A model generated the notes under the pieces. It was not told the origin of the DNA, searched no databases, and saw nothing but the letters and a program-made list of their open reading frames with translations. From positions 41,782,268 to 41,846,267 of the forward strand of contig CM063108.1 of the NCBI GenBank assembly GCA_031841125.1: 64,000 nucleotides of DNA. Direction: 5' to 3'. This DNA comes from Acanthococcus lagerstroemiae. Lineage: Eukaryota; Arthropoda; Insecta; Hemiptera; Eriococcidae. Below are positions 43,433 to 56,220 of this stretch, piece after piece (the stretch's first letter is position 1; every line of letters starts with the position of its first letter). The translations under genes were made by a program, and so were the position numbers.

Positions 43433-44015
43433 TAAGGTTAACTTAATCACCAATCCTACTTATTCACTATTCATCGTAAAACTTGTTCGTAACAATGGAA
43501 ACCAATTACATACCGTTAACTGGGGTAATATCGGCCATTCATAACTTGGTTACTGATAACGATAATAGCGCTTTTACAACAAGTCATGAATGGCTGATAT
43601 TACCTCCGGTGTCCAATATTACCCTAACCGACTTTATTTATAACGATACTAGCACCCCTATATAACAAGTCATGAGTCACCCGATATTACCACCAGTGTC
43701 CAATATTACCCCAGTTGACGATACAACATTTCAGAAAATATGTAGAAAATGGTCACGCACGAATATTCTCAAAGAAGAATATTCTTCGAATTTGCTGAGA
43801 ATATTCTCGAAAAAGATTATGCTCAAGTATTTTCCAACCCTGGTTTTTATGTTATCAGCGTTTCATGATTTCTAAAATCTGTAATCTGTAAGTACAACTT
43901 TCTGATTTTAAAGCGAATTTTGATTGATTTCCATTGAATGACTTTATTTGAACAAAATACTTCGCTGAACATCGTCGTTTGTCAGTTTCCACAGATTTTT
44001 CCAAAATTTGTATCG
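43433..44015 (+). repeat. Direct repeat X, right copy
   Basis: Same sequence as 36166-36490 with a MITE at about 43513-43721 and a small internal duplication around 43770-43815 (GAATATTCT repeated). Confidence 0.75.
43513..43721. mobile_element. 209-bp MITE with AACTGGGGTAATAT ends
   Basis: AACTGGGGTAATAT at 43518-43531 is the exact reverse complement of 43703-43716; including GTT/GAC outside, 16 of 17 match. The left copy of repeat X lacks this block, which gives its boundaries directly. Inside, a ~28-bp stem pairs 43525-43552 with 43577-43603, and two ~85-bp units (43555-43637, 43640-43728) are tandem. The superfamily is not certain; a TA-flanked Tc1/mariner type is possible. Confidence 0.72.
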
Positions 44016-46170
44016 CAGATTGCTGATCTTAGAGATCATGAACTGCTGATAACACAAGAACTATAGCGCATGAATTTGGTTCTCTTCACTTGTTCGTAGT
44101 AACGAATCTGTCTCGAGTAAAATCGAAAAATGTGACCAGTTCTCATAAAACGCCATATAGAAGTAGAGTAACTCGATGGTGGCGCTACGTATGTATCTGT
44201 CTTGGGGCAGAACCGTGAAGCCACACATTGGTTATACGTATATCACTTTGTTAGCCGGATTCATAAGGTAGCAACTAAGGAAGGGGCTGGGGCATCTACT
44301 CCCAGAGGCTCAGTTTACCCACCGGTGATTAGGTTCAACTCGACTAAGCAAACCACGAGAGGCCCCACGAAAATCTTTTCTACTGCTCCTGGATTACGTA
44401 TAATTTACTGAAAATCCGCTGGCGAACTTTATGCCTACAGATGTGTTAATTATAACGTCGTGACGCTTTGAAAAGCACACATTGCAGATCGGCGTGTAAA
44501 TTTGTTCGGCCTTTTTATACACCACAAGATATATCGAATGACGTTCGACACAAAACGCGAGAAGTAATTCATCATCTAATAATCGCGTTCGCGGTTTAAC
44601 CGAATGCAATATAGGCGCACACAGATACCGTTCACAGTATCTACTCGTTCTGGCTATTTAACAGATCTATTCGAGACGACGATATAAAGAAGACGAAGAT
44701 GGAAAAAATAGAAAAATGTATAATGCGCGAAGACCACACAAGAATCCTCGTACTCTCTGCTCTGTATATACAGAAGCCGAAATATTTAAAAATATTTTTT
44801 TTTTCCAGTCGACTTCTTTTCCAGAGCAAGATACGCTCTGTGTGTATATGCGCTAACTATATACAAATGCACACCTACCGACCTGTCTTGCACAAGAATG
44901 TACGATTTTATTATGTAAACTAATGACACATAAATTTCAGTTCTCTTAAATTGTAATTTAGAATATTGTTAAATTAAGGTTGCAGGTGGCGTTTCGTGTG
45001 GGCCGTATGGGTATGGGTGCTTCGTTGCGCCGCAGAAAATGACTGTGTCTGAAAACCTGAAAAGCATCCGTGGAACGGTTCCAACCTGCGATGTCACTTC
45101 GTAATTGAGAAACAGGTTGACTGATTCAGAGCTAACTCAACACAGCGTCCAGCGTCGCCAACCCAGACTGAGATAACTGCAGGATCGCTATCTTAAAATT
45201 TCACACGAGAATCAGGATATTCGAGACATTTTCAAAATAGATTTTCATGCGATCTACAAAAGAGTCTGAACATTTTCGATTTACGAAAAAGTTCAGGGAA
45301 CTTAATGGCAGAAATTCAGAAGACATGACCAAAACTATGCTGCAGGCACGCTAAAGCTAAGTTAATTTAGAAGATGTGACAAAATTTCCTGAAATCTCCC
45401 GGAATTTTAGGAGAGTTGACCGCACTAACTGCGTGTGGCCACGAGGTCTGATTACAGGCTTTTTCAGAGCATATCATCGCTTTCAAGATTTTCATTGACA
45501 CGATGGCCTGTGATTCGGAGCAAGTCCGTCATACCGTAGTCTTGAAGTGACTTTTTTATTTTGAAAACGCATGAAATTGAATAGACAATCTCCACAAATT
45601 TTTTCTGCATCGTCTGTAACTATACTGCTTACAATAATCATCTATCAATTTTCTAAATCAGTGCCTCATCAGCTCATCAGTCTTCCAGTTTACACTCACA
45701 ATGGCACGACTGTTATAGCAGCAATTCTAAATCCCAAAAGGGAGACATTTTTTCAGTTAGTTTTTCGAATTAAGATTGGGAAATCACAGTAAATGGTCTC
45801 AAACGGCTCCCATTAAATTTTGAAAGCTCTTAGTCCTTCCATTATTGAGGGAGGAGGATTCAAAGTTGAGGCTGAAAAACCCGTCGATTTGCTTGGCGAT
45901 ACAAAAAGCTAGAGAAATATGCCAAACAAATTTGATACCAGCCTTTAATGTATTGTGGGATGCTGAAAAAATTTTCCAGCGGCTTATGAGTCTTTTGGCC
46001 AAAATCTACTCTAGAATTAAAATTGAATGTTGGGCCGTATGTTATGTAGTTAGAAAAGTTTTTGTTTGTACCGAAAAAACAATAATTGTTGGATGATGTT
46101 GTAGTACTTCCGTTAGAGACACTCCTAATTCAAGAGAAGATATGAGTACGAGCAGAATACCAACACGGGT
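44016..46170. other. No recognisable feature
   Basis: Noncoding; short open frames only, none with a domain. No repeats matched elsewhere. Confidence 0.4.
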
Positions 46171-46173
46171 AAT

Positions 46174-47103
46174 CTAAGGTAGGTGAGCTCAATAAGATCC
46201 GGATCTCCAATAAGACCCAATGGACCAATCTTGGGTGTTCTCTTCTTTAATTTTACTGACCAGAGCCTTGGAATCCGCCCTTTCGAGCATTACTTCAGAG
46301 ACCCCCGGAGAGGCTGTTAGGGTTATCTTAGCCCTCTTCTTTGCTTGCCGAAAAACCGGCCTAGGTCGAGATGTGGTGAGCTGCTACGTCGGCTCGAACC
46401 CAAGGACCTCCGGATTCCGAGACCAGCGCGCTATCCACTCGGCCAACTAGACCCTAGTCTTGGGGGTTAATCTTCAGACTGCACTACAATTTACAGCAAA
46501 ATTATTCCTTCATAATGTGGCAACACTGTCCACTTGTTTTTTTCAGTATATTAGTCTGCCGGTGCGAGATATGGCGGTTGAAATTTTTCCAAGAACGAAA
46601 AGAGTGCTCCGATAATATATTTTTCGTGTAACATGGAGAACTTATTATGTAAGTCAAATGGAATTTATCCAGAAATCAAACGTTGGATAATTGTTGTAGT
46701 GGTAGTTGGTTAACGATCAACGTCAAAAAAGTGAAATTTGAGCAAATGGAATGTAACATAATAAAATCCAACCTGGTAAATTCAATTGTTTATCATTTCT
46801 GTGATTCAGAAGCTGCTTATGCTTACTCATAAATTTCTATTTGAATCATAATTACCTTTTTATTTACCGAATTCTTGGTCGGGTCTTATTAGGTTTTAGA
46901 ACGTGCCTTCTTGGGTGCACCGAGCCTCAGTAAATTTTAAATGGAGTACTTTCGGTAGGGGATCTGAGAGGCGTGGGAAGATATAGAAACATTTCAAAAT
47001 CGCCAATTTGTATAGATTTTTTAGTCGACGACCAAAATACTTATATGAAAGCCTGGAGAGCAAAATCCTTGAAATAGGGCCTTATTGAGCCCATCTATCT
47101 TAG
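46174..47103. mobile_element. 930-bp element with 23-bp terminal inverted repeats
   Basis: The left arm 46174-46196 (CTAAGGTAGGTGAGCTCAAT, AAG) and right arm 47081-47103 pair at 20 of 23 positions. AATAAGACCC just inside the left arm reappears reversed as GGGTCTTATTAGG at 46876. No transposase; a SINE-S1 sits inside. Flanks show no clear target duplication. Confidence 0.62.
46237..46453 (-). mobile_element. SINE-S1, full length
   Basis: Minus-strand head TTGGCCGAGTGGATAGCGCG and GGTCTCGGAATCC, B box GGGTTCGAGCC close to consensus, then the common body and tail. It lies inside the 46174-47103 element and so inserted after it. Confidence 0.85.
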
Positions 47104-48694
47104 GTAGTTAGAGGATGAAGTCCAAATTCACAGCTGCTGGCTCAGCGTGTTGGAAATTAGAAAATTTCGATTTCCACAGCTCCTCTCTATCATTGTAGGG
47201 CACCAAGTTAGGAAGGAGACATCAGCTACCATGACTAAGGCACAACTAGTAGAGGGGCGGCAGGCCTCCGTAGCATTAATCTGGAGTGCAGCGTCCGTCG
47301 TAACACACCACCAACTGCACCCCACTCATACTGCTGAGTGTACTGTAGCATCCCCAGGAACTTTGCCCACATCCCTCCAATACATTCATGCAAGCCCAGC
47401 AGGAACCCCCCGAGGACCACCTCAGGCGGATGACCTGAAAGAATGACCCCCTCCCCCGAAAGACCAGTGAGTGATAAACAAACAACCTCACAGAGCAGGA
47501 AGGAAGGGGATCCCTGAGCAGAGCGCCATTCTAATTTTGAATTTACAATAGTTGATCCGAGAGGGGTGGATACCATATTTCTAACGCCCCTGGATCCGCC
47601 AAAAGGGGCAACGTTCACCATGAAAGAAGAAAAACGATACGAAGCATTTTGCCATTGTGCCCTGAAGTTTGATTTGACAATAAGGAACAAAGAAGAAAGA
47701 TATTTAATCTTAAATTTCGATTCTTTAATAATAAAAACAAAAAAAAAACACTCCTCTCGATTTCTATCCCAAATTTACGTGGATAAACTTATCGAAATTA
47801 GTAACCCAATTCCTGCTCTCGAGAAAAAATAGGAACAGGGAAGAAGTTTTCACTTTACTTCGCTCCATATCTCATTAACGAAAACCAAGGAATGAGTGTC
47901 CACTCCAAATTTTTTCTAATTTTGAATTTTCAAGTAACAGAAAGTAATCTTCGTTTGCTTAAAAAAGTGTTATCTCTGAAGTTCGTAGCCAAATTTATAC
48001 AAACCCATTATACAGCATTTGAAAATTATAAAACTGTACAATATACATTATGAAATTTGTACTTAACTAAAGGAAAGTGCCAAATCTTGGTCTAGGTGAC
48101 AATTTTTGATTGTTTTTCTTAGGTCTAAGAAAATCAAGGGGAAACATAATGTTTTTTTTTTCTTTCTCACACGAACATATTTTCTAGACTCTAAGATATC
48201 GTTCCATACCATTTTGACTGTGAAAATGTGATTTCAGATTTTTTATACGAGTTTAAAACGTGATATTAGAAAATTAAAATTTTTGGTACTTGAAAAATTG
48301 ATGTTTTGAAAAATCGAAATTATAAGTACATAACGAATTTTCTGACATACATGAGTGATTATATCTTATGTTAAGGGTCTAAACAATACCTTTTCGGATA
48401 TTTTCCAGAATTTTGGTTTGAGCAGGTGATTTGCAGGGGATAAAAATGATGATTGAAAGATTAGTCTGAAATTACATGTAATTTTAGTTTAAATCAAAAT
48501 TGTTGGAGTTATTATCAGTTTATATGACCATGCGTACACTATGATTATATCTTCATAAAAACGTACAATTGAGGAGCCCACTTCCAAAGTGACCTAACTG
48601 CAAAATTTTAGTTTTAAGAAAAACAAGCAAAACACTTTATCAGCAAAACAGTAAAGTAGGTAACGGATTTTTTAAAGGTAGGTATCAATAAAAA
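47104..48694. other. No recognisable feature
   Basis: A moderately GC-rich part at 47120-47520 has overlapping open frames on both strands with no domain. The remainder is AT-rich. Confidence 0.4.
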
Positions 48695-49405
48695 TTTCCG
48701 AACACCATTTTTCGGAATGTAAAAAATTCCGAAGCTCATTTTCTCCGGAGACTATTTTTCCGAAAACTTTTTTGTCCGAATGATGACATGTAGCATTTTC
48801 CGGAAGGACATTTTTCCGGCGAAGACTTTATTTCAGAAACAAATTTTTCCGAAAAAAGAACACCGATCTTACATGTAAAATACGATAATCGACAAGTATC
48901 TAAATAGTCGAAATTTGGCCCTCTCCAACTCCTATGAGCACATAAACAACACCCTCGCCGACCTTTCCGCAGCTGGATACCTCTGCAACATATAGACAAC
49001 AACCTTGCCCGAGCCCATAGCCCGAGAATGTAGCTCTGTGGCTCGATATAATAATAATTTAAAAAATAATTTTAAAAAATGTAGAAACTCACGACGCAGA
49101 TCCAGTGTAAAAGAATGCCAAGCATTGAAAAAATTTGTTCAGACCTCGGCTACCAAACGAAAATTGTCAAGTTTGAATTGAAAATGCCTGCAGAAATAAT
49201 CGAAAATAAGCTACACGTGGACGGGTACTCGTACTACCACTAACGCGAAGGGACATGGCATTTTGGAAAAAAATACTTCAAAAATTTCTTTCGGAATAAT
49301 TGCCCTTCGGAAAATTTGCCATTCGGCAAAATTGTGTTCGGGAAAAATGTCTTCGGACTTTTTTTCGTTCGGAAAATCGTATTCGGAAAAATGTCCTAGA
49401 ATCAG
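48695..49405. mobile_element. Foldback-like pair of inverted TTCGGAAAAATG arrays
   Basis: 48695-48865 is an array of ~20-bp units read as CATTTTTCCGAA on the plus strand. 49255-49400 is an array of the reverse words TTCGGAAAAATGTC. About 390 bp separate them. Inverted arrays of short tandem units around a spacer are the layout of foldback elements; units here are degenerate and no transposase is seen. Confidence 0.5.
48930..49070 (+). repeat. Possible LINE 3' remnant with (TAA)n
   Basis: The frame ADLSAAGYLCNI, the words GCCCATAGCCCGAGAATGTA and GCTCTGTGGCTCGATATAAT, and ATAATAATTT look like a LINE 3' end. It lies in the spacer between the inverted arrays. Weak evidence. Confidence 0.35.
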
Positions 49406-52379
49406 TTCAACCTTCAAGAAAAATTTGTCGTTCTTGTTTTTGCCAAGTATGCCCCTAGTGCAGCAAGACAACGTATTGAAAACAAAATCTCATGAAATCA
49501 TAATTTTACAATTAGGTTACTTTGGAAGTGCGCTCCTCAATTGGTGAAAAACAAAAACGGCCAGAAATTGGCACCTACCAACATTTGGCAAACTAAAACA
49601 TTTTGATTTTTTCCAGGATTCTGATACTGATCAGCCATTAGATATTGATTTAGCTTTTAAGTCAGGTTCGGTATAACGCAATGTCCTTGATGAAAGCTAC
49701 CGCAAAACAGTATTCCATATTTCATCAGGAGACATTATTAAAACGTGGGAAAAAAATTATGTCCATTGTTGGCCAAAATCAGCATGTGCCAAATATTGGT
49801 TGACCAACAATTGGCTTTCTTGAAAAGTGGATTTTTAAAGAAATCTACCTATTCCGTCTAGAGAGATTGCAGCCATATATACACTCTATATCTGTATACA
49901 AATTCAGAGGAAGTGAAAGAAGTCTATTGTAAAATTTCGTTCGACCAATAACTAGCCCTGGGTGTTAGACGTTAATATTTAGGTGCCTCTCTACTACAAA
50001 AGTGCAAGAGGCGATTTCGCAAAAATCTTAATTAGTTCCAACTCGCTCTCCGCCTTTCTTTTGCCAGAGCCTGGGCTTTGATTTGAGCTCTGAATCGGGT
50101 TGCAACTCCCGCTCCGACACCGAAGCGAGGCCGCGACATCCACTTCGCTGCCAATGCTGCTTCCTCAGCGAAGCCCCAGGAATGAGTTTGAATCAAACTA
50201 ATTTCACAAGCCGATCATGCTTTTATTCTATTTTCGAGGTCTTTAATATTTGAAGTTTAAAACGGTGTACTTTTTTTCTGAATTATAAACTTTTCCTCAA
50301 AATTATCGGTAAATGCTCCATCCTTATAAAAACGATTTTCCATGGTTAAACGAAATCGATTTTATGGAGGCTTCAAAGCGGATTTCCCTCTGAGGAATCC
50401 AACATTAAACTTGATTCCTCCGGCGGGCCTCCTCGAAATTTCTCGATTTCAAAAAAGTTCTGGTAGGCGGGTGTTAAATCAGAAGGAACTAGTTTAGTTA
50501 CTGGGAGCGAAACATTTCAAAAAAATAATAGCAAACTTTTAGACCAACACTCAGAAAGGTCTTACTATGTGCTACCCTTCGTCTCATCTTCCCCGATCTC
50601 TCATCCTTATCGACTTGTGATAGGTGCTGGTAAACAGCGAAACAGGTCTGCACTCGTACAGACAAGCCGGTGCAAATCTGCTGGCTTTGTGTAATCGTTG
50701 CCCAACCGGTGCATAATTTTAAGTACTGGTCGAGTCAGTCATTAGTGAATACGGTACACCGGCAGGGTCCGGTAGCACAGGTCCGGCCGGGCCTCCGGTT
50801 CTTGGTTAGAAAACACGAAATTACTAGCGAGAAAACGAATATGAATTTTATGTAGCAAGGGTTGAAACAGAACCAACAGGTTACACCACCACCTGTAGTC
50901 GCTGAAAGGAGACGACATTCGACGGGTTGCTTATTTTCACGAACTTTAAATATAGTTGTGACGATGGTTATACCTGTACAGTGGCTGCTGTCGCCGACGA
51001 AGGGTTCGCAAGTACCACCATTTTAAATACGGACCTGGGTGCCGCGGTAGCGGAAAGGGGACAAAGGTTTGTGTGAAAATCCGTTTTTCGATCGTGAGAA
51101 AAGTGAATGAAATGCACAGGTCAATTATTCCCACGTTCGAATGAAACTCGGCGTCGCGGATTTTAATCCGCTTCGTTCGTACTTTTTTTTTTTTTCTTTT
51201 TTTTGCATCGAACCCATTCGTTTGTACAATATTGTGGCAAAAAATTGGTCTACAGACGTCGGGTGCGCCACATTCTGAGCGCAGAGAAATGTGCAGATTG
51301 GTCGGGGTGCGCTAAGATTAACCGAAATGGTGACTGCGTGATTGCGGTACTGCGGCTATGTTTCAGGTGCCGAGGACGTCAAAGGTCAGGTGTAACTTAT
51401 GCACTTTTTTGGGGCTTCTCCGCGGTCCGCGTGAATGGGAAGATGCTGCGATTAACCTTTTCGAACGATCAGGACAAACAGGTCACAGTACATTTTTTGG
51501 GAGGAGGGGGGATGTACAATTTATTTATGTAATTTTTTCAGTATGTCGATTTCAATGTTAGAGAGATGGGAGGAGTAATGTCCTTAAGGCCACATAAACC
51601 ACCATTATGTTAAGGAATAAATCACAAATTATGTCTCAATCAAATGCTGGCAGTCCGTAAAATAATTATTGAGAAGGTGGCAAAGCTTTGTGATGATTTC
51701 TCGAAATCTGTCACCAGTACAACTCGATTTCTCTTCCCAAGAGATAACTATTAGGATGGAGTACATGGCCAAAAAAATTTCGTTATTTCTTCGACGGATA
51801 GTACAATTTTGTTGCATTGTACAAAATTTGAGCAAAAAATACTGAAATTTTTCCGAAACAACCTGAATTTCAAATTCAAGGTCAAGAATTTAATCGATAA
51901 AAAAGTAAAGTGCTCTCTATTTTCCTTAGGTGGATTCAATTTCTCGGGACACCCCCCGCCCCATATCAATTCCTGTAAGGTAGAATAAAATTATACAACC
52001 AAATTTCAGGTAGACTGAATGAGAGGAGGTATACATGTGCCAAAGCCCCTCTCGCTTGAATAGATCATTTCAACTCAGCCCCTTCCCCATAAGCTTTAAG
52101 AATTCAAACTTCAAATTCGGAAGATTCTATGGCAACTAATATAACGCGAATCACGATGGTGTAGTAATCTAAATCGATACCCTCTCTTAATAGCTCCATA
52201 ACGGGAACAGTGATTAAAAATATTGGAGCTAGGAGTCGATTTGTGGGTTTTCGAAATTACCGAATTCGATTCTGAAAGTATTTATCGGATTATATTCTTT
52301 TGCGTGCCATCTAAAAGGGCTCTGAGCAAATCACAGTTATTCATTCGAGGTGGTATCTTGAATAAATGACTGCATGTTG
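49406..52379. other. No recognisable feature
   Basis: Long noncoding stretch. It has T-runs at about 51184-51206 and several open frames below 110 codons without domains. Confidence 0.4.
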
Positions 52380-55300
52380 TTCCGAGCCCTTTTCGGTGGA
52401 ACCCACAGAGATCGGATCTGAAAAATACTTTTAGAATTGAATTCACAGATCCCGAAAGTCCATAACTCGCTAGCTATCTTTAATTGTTCTTTCGACAGTG
52501 CCCCACCCCCTCTTCATTGCTCTTATTATGAAGCTACCAAGAGGGGGCAGACTCATACAAACATGACTGAAACTTTTGAGACTATTTCATGCTTCATTCT
52601 TCCAGCCTAGTTAAATGCTTATATAGACGTGGGTTCAATATTTTTGAGACTCGTTAAGGTTTTTGTACACTTGTTAGTTTTAGTGCATAATCACGTCTTA
52701 AGAAGTCTTGAACGGGCCTAAATGAGGCTCGTAATAATCAGAACGCGTCTGAAAAAGTCTCTGCATAACGTAAAATAATAATATTAAACAAGTCCAAAAA
52801 AGCTATAGAAATAATCTGGGACAATTCTGGACGAGTTTTGAAAAATAAAGTACGTCTAACAGAATTTAAAAAATGTATGAAGATATATCCCATACCCCCC
52901 CTTTAGAAATTGGGAAAAAGTTGAAAAAACCCAGTTTACAACTCATCTCAGCGAGTCTAAGGCGCAGTGGGGGGGGGGCTTGTAAAAGTCTGGAAGAGTT
53001 TGAGAAAGTCTATGTAAAGTGTAGAGTAATAATCTTAAGTCCGGAAAAGTTTCAGGGACAGGGGTGGCAAGTTTTGATTTTCCCGTGTGTAGCATGAAGC
53101 AGAACAAATTTTTTTCAAAAATAGACCAAGACACTCCTACCTTCTCATCCCTCCCCCTGAAAATTTTTTTCGACGTTTTAAGAATTAACCCTTGACAGAA
53201 AGGCTTATGATTATGCCTTTATTTATCGTCATAAAAAACATGTACAACATCAAATTAATTATAATCAAATCAAAATATATTTGTAAATAATCAACACTTA
53301 AATTGATAACTGAAATCGATCAGTATGGCGCAAGATTTAAATTTCCTCGAGAATTTTCCCGAATGGTGCAAAATTTTGATTTTTCAGAGTGTAGCAGATT
53401 TTTTTTTCTCGAATTTTCCGGAGTTTAGCAAAAATGTTCCCGTGTGTGTAGCACTTGCACACCTGCTACACCCAACTTGCCACCCCTGTTCAGGGATAGC
53501 CTTGAATAATTCTGGAAGGGTCTTGAAGAGTACAATAGTCTGGAAAAATTTCATATTCCCTCTTTCGACCACTTCCTCCGAAAAAAAGTCCAAAATACCG
53601 ATTTTACTACTAATCTTAATTAATCTTAAAGGGTCCTATAAAAGTCTGTAAGGGTCTAAAAAAGTTTTTGTAGAGTCTAAAATAACAATGACAAAGTTTA
53701 AGAGATGGCCTTGAAGAATTCTGGAAGAGTCTTGAAGAATAAAATACGTTTGAAACAATTTTAGATAACTATGTGTATATATCTGTCCTTTCCCTCCAAG
53801 TCAGGAATAAAAATAACCACATACCGATTTTATTGTTCATCCTAACGAGTCTTATGGGTTTAGTAAGTCTGGAAATGTCTTAAAAAGTCACTGTAGAGTC
53901 ATGAATAATAATCTTAAGGAAATCCGAAAAAGTTTCTTCTAGAAGACATATGCCGAGTAAAATAAGTCTGAGAAAGAATTTTTAAGAAGTATAGTGATAA
54001 ATTCCCGCTCCCTTCCACCAGCTGGGGGAAGAACGTTGAAAATTTATTGATTTGTACGACTCAAATCGTTGAAAAAAAAAATTCACTCGCAACTACATAA
54101 TATTATATAGTCCTATGCATAAAAATTTTATATTTATTTATTTTTCTTAACTTATAATTTATAAAATTATAAGCTATCTCCACCCTCTTCAAAATTTTTC
54201 TGTTTACGTTACTGCGCAAAGCCACTTAGTTTTTGAACTGTTTACTTGTAAGTACCTATTAGCAGAGCTAAATTGATATTATTCCACATTATAGACAGGT
54301 AAAATACTGGAAATTTGAAGTTAACGGACCCCTCATTTTACGAGAACATACTTTGACTTTCTACCCCTAATTATCCGCAAAGGACACAAAAATGGAGTTA
54401 CAGAAAACGTTATTTCTCCGAATCCAAACTCTCAGACGAAAAACGCAAAAACTATTTTCCCAAAAATGTCCAGCTTTTATTATGCTGAGTCAATAATAAA
54501 TTTATTATTTTCAGAAGAAAATTAAAAATTGTGAAAAATGTTTTTAAAAAATGTTCTACTTTTTAGGAGAGGTGAGAGGTAGGAACTAGAACGGTGGAGA
54601 GGAAAGAAAAAAGTGAAAATGGTAATCGTTATAAAAACGTTATTTTTGCAACTTTCTCTGGGTATTGGCCTGCGACTGTTACGGTGCTGATCTGCAAAAC
54701 TTTTTTCCCGGTGGCCTGTCTGATCCCCCTCCGTCCTTGTTGCAAGTCCTCTCTCCTTACGTGCACAGTGGGTCGTAGAATGATATTACAGATAAGGGAT
54801 GAACAATACTTTTGATATTTGTATCATTTATAACCTTTATATCTTTAATATCAGATAATATATCATGATATAGGGTAATGTTTTTCGACCTAGCATATAA
54901 AAAAATTATATTTTCTCTAATTATCTACAATATATCATATTTATAATATAATTTATATCTTTAATATCTATAAAAAATTCCAAGTATTAAGAAGCAGTAC
55001 AAGTAGTGCTAAATACATAGCCAGGTGAAAAGCATCACAGGCTAAGAATTAGAAAAAGCACCCTCCTCATTTTGGATTAATAAGAGCTGTATTTTCAACT
55101 ATTTTTAATCACATTTCCCTGCTTGCTCAATGTGCTTATACCAAGCCTCCGATGCTTCATTTGATTTTTTATTCCAAGTTAATTTTTAGCCCTCTTATTC
55201 GGATTAGGGGTTTCCAGAAGAGGAGGGGTCCAACATCTGATACGATGTTAGGAATCGAAGAACCAAAAAATCCATATTTTCATACTTAGTTTGATACCTT

Positions 55301-56220
55301 TATATTTGAAATTACAAGATTGGTGGTACATTCGAGCTCTCCATTTGGGAAATGGGAAAATATTTGTTCAGTCAGAATTGAAATTCAACTTAGGTAAATT
55401 ATTAGACCAGTCTTTCATCGACCTTCGATCCGATTTCGCGTTCCTTAGACATTCAGACACTGTATATGGGGATCACATCGTGAGACAGCCTATACAGCAG
55501 TATAAAAAGGTATTTGGAAGTCCCCCCCCCCCATTTAGTGGTTAAATGTAAGGCAAATGCACATTATATGGTATAATTGTGTCAGGATTTTTACGGAGAA
55601 TATTAAATTTATTACTAAGCTAAATTTTTGCTAGACCAAGAAATAGTCGAGATAAAATTAGAAACTGAAAATATGGATCTTTGTTCCCTTTTGGTAGGGG
55701 TACTATATTTCCACACAGGTATACTGGACCGCCATTTTGATTCCTAAGTTAGTCCGAGCATTCTCGGACACGCTCGCATCCGTTAGCGAACGGGTGATCA
55801 GGGATGTTTCGGCTACTTGGGAATCAAAGTGGTGGTCCATTATACCCGTGTGAAACTATAGCACCTTACTTTCGAATGCAAAGCTGGAGGAGATGGTAAG
55901 GTTTTTTTTGGAGGACGAGGGGGTATGAGAGGACCACTCCGAGCAATGATCCGTTACGAGACCCTTTGTAGCATTTCTTTATTTCGAAATCTGTTGGATT
56001 AACGAGAGATGGAAAACTGGGTGCGCCCGGCGAGCGAAGGAATAAGGCGAAAACAAGTCCAAGTTTTTTCTTTTCCGCGTGCCGAGATGACGAAAATGTC
56101 CAGCCAGTGGCGATGGATCCAACGACGACCTTCGTTCGAGGACCTTCAAATTATGTTGAGAATTCTGCGGCGAGATTCTGTCTCTCTCTTCTCCATGGAT
56201 TTCGTTCTCTCTCTTTTTTT
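52380..56220. repeat. 3.84-kb tandem duplication, copy A
   Basis: From TTCCGAGCCCTTTTCGGTGG to CTCTCTCTTTTTTT. Repeated head-to-tail from 56221 with an offset of 3,841 bp and very high identity; most differences I see are homopolymer indels. Inside are many short AAGTCT-GAAAAAGT words (52640-53960), AT-rich runs, and a 73-codon frame at 54594 with no domain. No host gene or TE protein is recognisable. Confidence 0.93.

Noticed and set aside
47128..47690. Host gene on either strand at 47.1-47.7 kb
   Set aside because: Frames overlap on both strands; none has a domain, start context or splice support.
54594..54815. Short gene duplicated at 58440
   Set aside because: It is duplicated with the whole 3.84-kb unit, has no domain, and the frame changes by an insertion at its start.
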